Positions 58,354-64,000 of a stretch of 64,000 nt of DNA are shown piece after piece (the first letter of the stretch is position 1; each line of letters opens with the position of its first letter). Source of the DNA: Fimenecus sp052298855 (GTDB lineage: Bacteria > Bacillota > Clostridia > Oscillospirales > Acutalibacteraceae); NCBI GenBank assembly GCA_052298855.1, contig DAVZXP010000002.1, positions 124,001-188,000 on the forward strand. Reading direction: 5' to 3'. The translations under genes were made by a program, and so were the position numbers. The notes beneath the pieces are model-generated. The model was not told the origin of the DNA and did no database searches. It saw only the letters and a program-made list of their open reading frames with translations.

Positions 58354-59718
58354 ATGTCGGATAAGTTCAGAAAAGATTTAACAAAGGGCAGCGTAACAAA
58401 AAACCTTATAAAATTCGCTATGCCGTTCCTTTTGTCAAACATACTTCAAGCACTTTACAGCGTTGTTGATATGATTGTTGTCGGTCAGTTTTGCGGCAAA
58501 GCGGGAATTACAGGCGTTTCAATCGGCGGTCAGGTCAACATTCTCATTACAGGTGCGGCAGGCGGACTTGCTATATCGGGAACGATACTTGTAGCGCAGT
58601 ATCTCGGTGCTAAAAAGTATGACGACCAGAAAAAGACAATAGGCACAATGTCAACCTTGTATCTTGTTTTGAGCATTGTAATTACTGTTCTTATGCTTCT
58701 TACGGGAAAGCCGTTGCTTATGCTTCTTAAAACCCCCGAAAGCGCATTTTCGGAGACGCTTTCGTACCTTAATATATGTATGGCAGGAACGGTGTTTATG
58801 TTTGGTTACAATGCTGTTTGTGCTGTTTTAAGAGGCCTCGGCGACTCTAAACGACCGCTGTATTTTGTAATGATTGCGGCACTTATCAATGTTGTGCTTG
58901 ACGTTGTACTTGTCGGTAAATTCAAAATGGGTGCTTCGGGTGCTGCTTACGCAACAATTTTCGCACAGGCTATAAGCTTCGTGCTTTCGGTTGTATATTT
59001 ATCAAAAACAGGCTTCTTTAAGGGCTATACCGCTAAAGATTTTAAGATAGAAAAGCAAAAGGCTGTTTTGCTTTTCAAAATAGGTCTCCCGAGCGCAATT
59101 CAAAGCCTTGTAATATCGCTTTCCTTTATGACGCTTACAGCACTTGTAAATTCACTTCCGAATGCCGAGGTTGCGGCGGCTTGTCAGGGAATCGGGGGCA
59201 AAATAAACTCGTTTGCGATTTTGCCCGGTCTTGCGTTTTCAAACGCTATTTCTTCAATGGCAGGTCAAAATATCGGCGCAGGCGAGTATGAAAGAGCAAG
59301 GAAAACCATGCGTGTAGGCTTAGTGCTTGCTTTTGTATTTTCGGTAGCGGTAATGGTTGTGGTAGAAGCGTTCCCTGAGATACTTTTCAGAGTGTTTACG
59401 GATGATGTTGAGGTCATTGAAACGGGTATTCCGTATTTAAGACTTATTGCCATCGACTATCTGTTTACGGCATTTTTGTTCTCGTTTAACGGACTTGCCA
59501 TTGCGGCAGGCGATACCTCCTTTGCATTGTTCAACTCATTCTTTAATTCAATTATAATCCGTGTACCTTTTGCGTATGCGACTGTTTATTGGTTTAATAT
59601 GGGCTTTAACGGAGTCGGTCTTGCGATAGGCTGTGCTTCGGTGTTCAGCGTGTTTATCGGACTTTGGTATGTACGCTCCGAAAAATGGAAAAAATCCAAG
59701 GTAATTCTTGAGGATTAA
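58354..59718 (+). CDS. MATE-family efflux transporter
   Basis: 454 residues with twelve membrane segments. MATE features are visible: an early LLSNILQALYSVVDMIVVGQ and GAGEYERARKTMRVGL in the middle. It exports cationic compounds or drugs, driven by Na+ or H+. An AAAGGA site lies 12 bases before the ATG. It follows the GDPD-like gene after a weak terminator, and no regulator gene is next to it. Confidence 0.94.
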   Translation: MSDKFRKDLTKGSVTKNLIKFAMPFLLSNILQALYSVVDMIVVGQFCGKAGITGVSIGGQVNILITGAAGGLAISGTILVAQYLGAKKYDDQKKTIGTMSTLYLVLSIVITVLMLLTGKPLLMLLKTPESAFSETLSYLNICMAGTVFMFGYNAVCAVLRGLGDSKRPLYFVMIAALINVVLDVVLVGKFKMGASGAAYATIFAQAISFVLSVVYLSKTGFFKGYTAKDFKIEKQKAVLLFKIGLPSAIQSLVISLSFMTLTALVNSLPNAEVAAACQGIGGKINSFAILPGLAFSNAISSMAGQNIGAGEYERARKTMRVGLVLAFVFSVAVMVVVEAFPEILFRVFTDDVEVIETGIPYLRLIAIDYLFTAFLFSFNGLAIAAGDTSFALFNSFFNSIIIRVPFAYATVYWFNMGFNGVGLAIGCASVFSVFIGLWYVRSEKWKKSKVILED

Positions 59719-59721
59719 CTA

Positions 59722-59750
59722 TTGCAAAATTATCTTTAATTTGGTAGTAT
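59722..59750 (+). promoter_or_regulatory. Promoter of the SLC45-like transporter
   Basis: TTGCAA (59722-59727), 17-base spacer, TAGTAT (59745-59750), about 58 bases before the ATG. Confidence 0.6.
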
Positions 59751-59808
59751 TAAACTGTCGAATGACATATATTATTCCTAAGGGAATAAAAAAGGAGTAA
59801 AAAGGGTT

Positions 59809-61188
59809 ATGGATAACAAGTTTTTCTGTGCAAAACCAAACGGTAAGCTCCATTATCCACATACTATGCTCACAGGCTTCGGCTTTATGGCAGTTCAAAT
59901 TGCGTGGATAATTTACAATGCTTATGTTCCGCTTATTTTAAGGGAAAACAGCACAATCGCAAATCTTGCTTGGTCAAGTACGGCAGTCGGCGTTATTATG
60001 GTAATCGATAACATTTTCGGCGTAGTTTTTCAACCGTTATTCGGCAGGATTTCCGACCGCACGCATACAAGATTCGGCAAGAGAAAGCCGTTCTTAATGT
60101 ACGGTATTCCGCTTTGTGCGTTGCTGTTTATCTTTATTCCGAGAATACAGGTGCTTGGAATTTTGATGCTTGACATTATAGTTTTTAACTTCCTTATGTC
60201 AACGTGGCGTTCTCCCGTTGTTGCAATGATGCCGGACTTCACTCCGTCTGAAATCAGAGGCGAGGGTAATGCAATAATCAATATTATGGGTGGTATCGGC
60301 GTTGTTCTCGGTACTGTTGCAGGTAAGCTTATTACGTTTATCACACCAAACGCAACCGAAGCGCAGATTAGAAACAATGTGTTCGTTTTCGGCTCTGTTG
60401 TAATGGTTGTGTGCTTGTTGGTCGTTCTTTTCTTTGTTAAAGAGCCTGACAGCAGAATTACAAAAGAAGAGTCGCTTAGAATTAAAGCCGATTACGAAAA
60501 GTCGAATCCCACGAGTGACGAAAAGCAGTCAATCAAATCAATGGGACTTACAAAGGGCGAGAAAAAGAGCCTTATATTTATGCTTATTGCTCTTTTCTTC
60601 AACTCGAACGCTACCGACTCAATCAACACATATTTCACGTCATTTGCTACAACCGAGTTAGGCTTTTCCTCGGCAGACGCATCGCTTGTAATTACGCTCT
60701 TTGCGGCGGCTACGGTTATCGGTGCACTTCCGGCAGGAAAGCTCGGACAGAAATTCGGCAGAAAAAAGACTATTATGTCCGGTTGGATAGGCGTTCTCGT
60801 TCTTTTCCTCACATACGCACTTACAAAATGGAATCCGCTTCTTTATATTGCGATTGTTTGCGGCGGTATCCTTATTGCGTTTGTTACAATCAATACACTT
60901 CCGCTTGTTCTTGAAATCGGCGGACTTGATAGGGTAGGCACATTTACAGGCTATTATTATACGGCAACCTTCTCCGCTTCAATAGTAGGTCCTGTACTTG
61001 TAGGCGGTATGTTTGACCTTACAAAGCTTATGACGGCAGACGGTCAGGTAAATTATTGGTCGTTGTTTATCTATTGTCCGATTTGCTTTGCACTTGCTCT
61101 TCTTTGTATGTCGCAGGTTAAACACGGCGAAACACAGACAATTTCCAAAGAAACGATTGATAAAATTAAAGAGGAAAACGAAGACTGA
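59809..61188 (+). CDS. MFS sugar transporter, SLC45/GPH-like
   Basis: 459 residues with twelve membrane segments. The GRISDRTHTRFGKRKPFLMY loop (about 77-96) and the later KLGQKFGRKKTIMSG are typical of SLC45/sucrose-type and GPH transporters in Firmicutes. AAGGAG lies upstream with a second AAGGG nearer the ATG. It is a single-gene unit with its own promoter and terminator. Disaccharide uptake is likely, but no catabolic genes are near. Confidence 0.88.
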   Translation: MDNKFFCAKPNGKLHYPHTMLTGFGFMAVQIAWIIYNAYVPLILRENSTIANLAWSSTAVGVIMVIDNIFGVVFQPLFGRISDRTHTRFGKRKPFLMYGIPLCALLFIFIPRIQVLGILMLDIIVFNFLMSTWRSPVVAMMPDFTPSEIRGEGNAIINIMGGIGVVLGTVAGKLITFITPNATEAQIRNNVFVFGSVVMVVCLLVVLFFVKEPDSRITKEESLRIKADYEKSNPTSDEKQSIKSMGLTKGEKKSLIFMLIALFFNSNATDSINTYFTSFATTELGFSSADASLVITLFAAATVIGALPAGKLGQKFGRKKTIMSGWIGVLVLFLTYALTKWNPLLYIAIVCGGILIAFVTINTLPLVLEIGGLDRVGTFTGYYYTATFSASIVGPVLVGGMFDLTKLMTADGQVNYWSLFIYCPICFALALLCMSQVKHGETQTISKETIDKIKEENED

Positions 61189-61208
61189 TAAAGTCAAATT
61201 AAAAATTG

Positions 61209-61239
61209 AAAGGGAAGCGTTTTGCTTCCCTTTATTTTT
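61209..61239 (+). terminator. Terminator after the SLC45-like gene
   Basis: Perfect arms AAAGGGAAGC / GCTTCCCTTT (61209-61218, 61224-61233), then ATTTTT. Confidence 0.92.
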
Positions 61240-61468
61240 GTGCAAAGCCCGAATAAAGCGGCTGTTCTGTGGGCTTTTGCCACCGCTTAAAAGCCGTTGC
61301 TGATTTGCACATTAACATTCTATGTAATTTTCCGCTAATGTTTCAAAAATTGATTTGAAAATTTTGCAAGAAATATATTGGTCTTAATTCACAACAATCG
61401 CATTTTCAGCCTCCCTTGTGTAAAGGCAACTCGGAGAGGTTGTGATACCCACAAATTCAATTTTGCTC

Positions 61469-61712
61469 GGTAGGGCGGGTGGCTTGCTCCCGCCGTGGTA
61501 ATTAACGTATATATAACGGCTAAAAGCTGTTAGCAAATTTAATTCAATGTCATACCGTAGGGACAGGGCTTGCCCCTGTCCGCAACAAATTTCATATAAA
61601 ATCAAATCAATGGACAACCGCAAGGGTTGTCCCTACGGGTTGTGGGTGTATTTTAATGTGATTTTAGCCGCAAATCGATATATTTCAACAACAATCTAAC
61701 GTCGGCAGCACG
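61469..61712. mobile_element. Second copy of the MITE-like element (diverged)
   Basis: The left end (TAGGGCGGGTGGCTTGCT, 61471 on) matches the element at 34636. An inner inverted pair lies at 61555-61583 (CCGTAGGGACAGGGC...) and 61612-61638 (...TTGTCCCTACGG). The right part TCAACAACAATCTAACGTCGGCAGCA matches 34830-34855 but lacks the outer end. The order and spacing are the same as in the first copy, but the inner hairpins differ in sequence. The gap 61189-61929 holds no gene, only this, a half copy and terminators. Confidence 0.72.
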
Positions 61713-61740
61713 AATTGAATTCGATATATAATCATGTTAA

Positions 61741-61854
61741 CGGACAGCCGCAAGGACTGTCCCTACGGACGCATAATTTTTCCAATTCGATAACACCCGA
61801 AAGCAGTTTTGTTTTGTTAGCTTGTTCGGCGGCAGCAAGATACCGTCCTACACC
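61741..61854. mobile_element. Half copy of the MITE-like element (right half)
   Basis: 61741-61771 (CGGACAGCCGCAAGGACTGTCCCTACGG) matches the inner right arm of copy two, and 61828-61854 (CGGCGGCAGCAAG...GTCCTACAC) matches the outer right arm. The distance from inner to outer arm is 87 bases, as in the other copies. Confidence 0.65.
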
Positions 61855-61874
61855 ATTGGATGTAAAATTTACAA

Positions 61875-61903
61875 CAAAAATGCACCCTCAAAAGAGGGTG
61901 CAT
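61875..61903 (-). terminator. Terminator of pheT
   Basis: On the minus strand ATGCACCCTC / GAGGGTGCAT (61903-61894, 61889-61880) with a TTTT loop and five Ts. Confidence 0.93.
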
Positions 61904-61929
61904 AGACATAGATTATTCTGTAATCAAAA

Positions 61930-64000
61930 TCAGCTTCGAAGCTTAATTCCGATTTTTTCAAGTGCCTTGACAGCCTTGCCGACTGCACTGTCTGCGTCAT
62001 CGTCAGTAAGGGTTCTTTCGCCCGAACGAAGCTTTAAGCTGAATGCAACACTCTTCATACCGTTTTCAACCTGACTTCCCTCGTAAACATCAAACAATGA
62101 AATGTTTTCAAGAGTTTTGCCGATAGCCGAAGCGATAACCTTTTCAAGCGATACAACAGGAATACTCTTCTCGCAAACAAATGCCAAATCTCTTGTAAGA
62201 GCAGGGAATTTGGGGAGGGGAGTGTAAACCTTTTCAACAAGTCTGTTTTCAAACAAAACATCCATCGAAATCTGCGCTACATAGCAACGAGTACCGATTG
62301 AATAGTTGCTTCTGACAGTCGGATGAACCTCGCCGAATATAGCCAATTCCTTACCGTTTACGCTGATAACGGCAGCTCTGCCGGGGTGGAATATCGGGTT
62401 GCTTGCAAGTCTGTCAATATCGTAATTCTTAATGCCGACAGCGTCCATAACCGTTTCAACAACGCCCTTAATGTTGAAGAAATCGTATTTATCGCCGTAA
62501 AGACCGATTGTAACAAGCGACGGCTCGTCGGGAAGTTCCTCTGTGCCGTTTGACTTATAAACAGGTCCGATTTCATAAATTGCAGCCTCTGCATTACGGT
62601 TGTTATAGTTCTTTGAAAGCACCTGAAGAATTGACGGAATTGCCGTTGTTCTCATAACCGAGGTGTCCTCGCCCAAGGGATTGGAAATTACAACACAGTT
62701 GCGAAGCTCGCTGTCCTTAGGAAGCATAATTTTGTCAAATTCTTTAGGACTTATAAATGTATAAGTGCAAACTTCCGAATATCCTGCCGAAAGCATAGTT
62801 TCGGTTACTTTCTTTTCAAGCATTTGTTCGTCGGTATATCTGCCGTCGGCAACACCCGAAAGTGCTCTGTCGGGGATTTTGTCATATCCGTAAAATCTTG
62901 CAATTTCCTCGGAAATGTCAGCCTGATGCTCAATATCATTTCTGAATGACGGAGCAATAATCATACCGTCCTTAACCTCAAAGCCGATTTTTTCAAGAAT
63001 TTTTTTCTGCTCGTCTGCCGTGAGGTCAATACCGATAAAGCTGTTTACCCATTCGGGTTTAAAGGGAAGCGTAACGGGAGTTTTGTCGCTGTGGTCACAA
63101 TCAACTACACCGCCTACAACATCGCCTGCATCAAGCATTTCAACCAACTGCAAAGCACGGATAAGTGAACGCAAGCAGCCTGTTGCATCAAGTTCTTTTT
63201 CGTATCTTGCAGAAGCCTCTGTTCTCATTCCGAGAGCCTTTGCGGTGCGTCTTACGGAAACACCGTTAAACATAGCCGATTCAAATACGATTGTAGTTGT
63301 ATCGTCCATAATTCCCGAATATTCGCCGCCCATAACACCTGCAACGGCAACGGGCTTGTTTTCATCTGCGATAACGAGCATTTCAGAGTTGAGTTCTCTC
63401 TCAATACCGTCAAGAGTTGTGATTTTTTCACCGTTTTCAGCTCTGCGAACAATAACTTTGTTACCGTCAAGGTATCTAAGGTCAAATGCGTGCATAGGCT
63501 GACCGAATTCAAGCATAACATAGTTTGTAATATCAACAATGTTGTTAATCGGACGAACACCGCAAGCACGAAGTCGCTCTCTCATCCATCTCGGAGAGGG
63601 CTTGATTCTGACATTTTCAACAACTGCACCCGCATATCTGTAACAAAGAGACGGCTCTTTAATTTCAACGGAAAGTATCTCGTTTACATCACCGTGAGTG
63701 CTTTTAACCTCGGGTGTGGGAACGTTAAGCTCTGCATCAAATGTTGCGGCTGCTTCTCTTGCAAGACCGACAATAGAAAGGCAGTCTGCTCTGTTAGAAG
63801 TGATTTCAAATTCCGTAACAACATCATCAAGACCGATAGCCTCGTGAATATCCTTGCCGAGTGTTAAATCGCAATCGTCGCCCAATACGAAAATACCGTC
63901 TTCGACAGCGTATGGAAAATCGTGAATTGTAAGTCCGAGTTCGCCGAGTGAACAGAGCATACCGTTTGACTCAACGCCACGAAGCTTGCCTTTTTTAATA
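61930..64000 (-). CDS. pheT: Phenylalanyl-tRNA synthetase beta subunit, N-terminus cut by window edge
   Basis: About 689 residues are visible; the frame is open to the right edge, so the first residues lie outside. From the N-terminal side it shows the end of the tRNA-binding (EMAP-like) domain (KGKLRGVESNGMLCSLGELG), the B3/B4 editing domain, the B5 domain, and the C-terminal anticodon-binding FDX-ACB domain (YTPLPKFPALTRDLAFVCEK). It forms the alpha2-beta2 enzyme with PheS, whose gene should lie just upstream, outside the window. A strong terminator follows. Confidence 0.97.
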   Translation of the reverse strand, partial: IKKGKLRGVESNGMLCSLGELGLTIHDFPYAVEDGIFVLGDDCDLTLGKDIHEAIGLDDVVTEFEITSNRADCLSIVGLAREAAATFDAELNVPTPEVKSTHGDVNEILSVEIKEPSLCYRYAGAVVENVRIKPSPRWMRERLRACGVRPINNIVDITNYVMLEFGQPMHAFDLRYLDGNKVIVRRAENGEKITTLDGIERELNSEMLVIADENKPVAVAGVMGGEYSGIMDDTTTIVFESAMFNGVSVRRTAKALGMRTEASARYEKELDATGCLRSLIRALQLVEMLDAGDVVGGVVDCDHSDKTPVTLPFKPEWVNSFIGIDLTADEQKKILEKIGFEVKDGMIIAPSFRNDIEHQADISEEIARFYGYDKIPDRALSGVADGRYTDEQMLEKKVTETMLSAGYSEVCTYTFISPKEFDKIMLPKDSELRNCVVISNPLGEDTSVMRTTAIPSILQVLSKNYNNRNAEAAIYEIGPVYKSNGTEELPDEPSLVTIGLYGDKYDFFNIKGVVETVMDAVGIKNYDIDRLASNPIFHPGRAAVISVNGKELAIFGEVHPTVRSNYSIGTRCYVAQISMDVLFENRLVEKVYTPLPKFPALTRDLAFVCEKSIPVVSLEKVIASAIGKTLENISLFDVYEGSQVENGMKSVAFSLKLRSGERTLTDDDADSAVGKAVKALEKIGIKLRS

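Noticed and set aside
61384..61623. 79-codon frame through the MITE-like element
   Set aside because: It reads through the inverted repeats, which give the same HGGSKPP-type peptide at other copies; not a gene.
61460..61860. CRISPR array
   Set aside because: The repeats are few, palindromic, of differing sequence and in both orientations, with no even spacers and no cas genes.

Overview
The window looks like the chromosome of a low-to-moderate GC, strictly anaerobic fermentative Firmicute of the class Clostridia, most likely a gut Ruminococcaceae/Oscillospiraceae-type bacterium. The reasons are strong AGGAGG-type ribosome sites, consensus sigma-A promoters (TTGACA-17-TATAAT in several places), SAM-I and FMN riboswitches, bifunctional AdhE with a Rex operator, a [FeFe]-hydrogenase, DnaD/DnaI replication genes and the non-mevalonate IspD/IspF pair. 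TGA acts as stop throughout. The exact genus is an inference.

Layout. 0-5.4 kb (minus): holA (cut by the left edge), comEC, a HIT hydrolase and alaS, one operon read from a perfect promoter. 5.5-10 kb (plus): a LytS-like sensor kinase, a response regulator with a SARP-type output domain, and fhs. 10-12.3 kb (minus): metK behind a SAM-I riboswitch and ribU behind an FMN riboswitch. 12.4-18.7 kb: a small membrane protein, an MFS/manA pair, and a tauE-sulfatase-GPH symporter cluster that suggests use of sulfated glycans. 18.8-24.5 kb: aminotransferase, ispD-ispF, and a membrane protein/condensation-type acyltransferase/LysR cluster. 24.5-29.5 kb: Rex-controlled adhE, an APH-like kinase and an [FeFe]-hydrogenase of unusual H-cluster sequence. 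29.5-32.5 kb (minus): a TrpXYZ-type ABC importer.

32.5-38.2 kb is an accessory stretch. It holds two regulators or regulator remnants, orphan hypothetical genes, a TetR/GPH-transporter pair with three matching operators, a 233-bp MITE-like element with perfect 27-bp terminal inverted repeats, and a tRNA-Leu(CAG) gene with a second copy of its 3' end nearby. 38.3-44 kb (minus): a cell-wall operon (FHA, FtsW/RodA, PBP2) followed by a GH28-like protein and a HAD phosphatase. 44-49.7 kb (plus): galM, a response regulator/sensor kinase/HtrA stress module and a flavoredoxin-like protein. A lone 5S rRNA gene lies at 49.8 kb.

50-53.8 kb (minus): a YtrA-type GntR regulator with its ABC ATPase and large permease, and a clear operator on the promoter. 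53.9-56.8 kb (minus): dnaI, dnaD, nth and a small XRE regulator. 57-61.2 kb (plus): a GDPD-like protein lacking catalytic residues, a MATE exporter and a sugar MFS transporter. 61.2-61.9 kb holds a second full copy and a half copy of the MITE-like element. pheT runs off the right edge.

The most unusual structure seen is the MITE-like family: three copies keep the same internal spacing of about 87 bp, while their inner hairpins differ in sequence but stay self-complementary. No CRISPR array, integrase, transposase or prophage gene was found.
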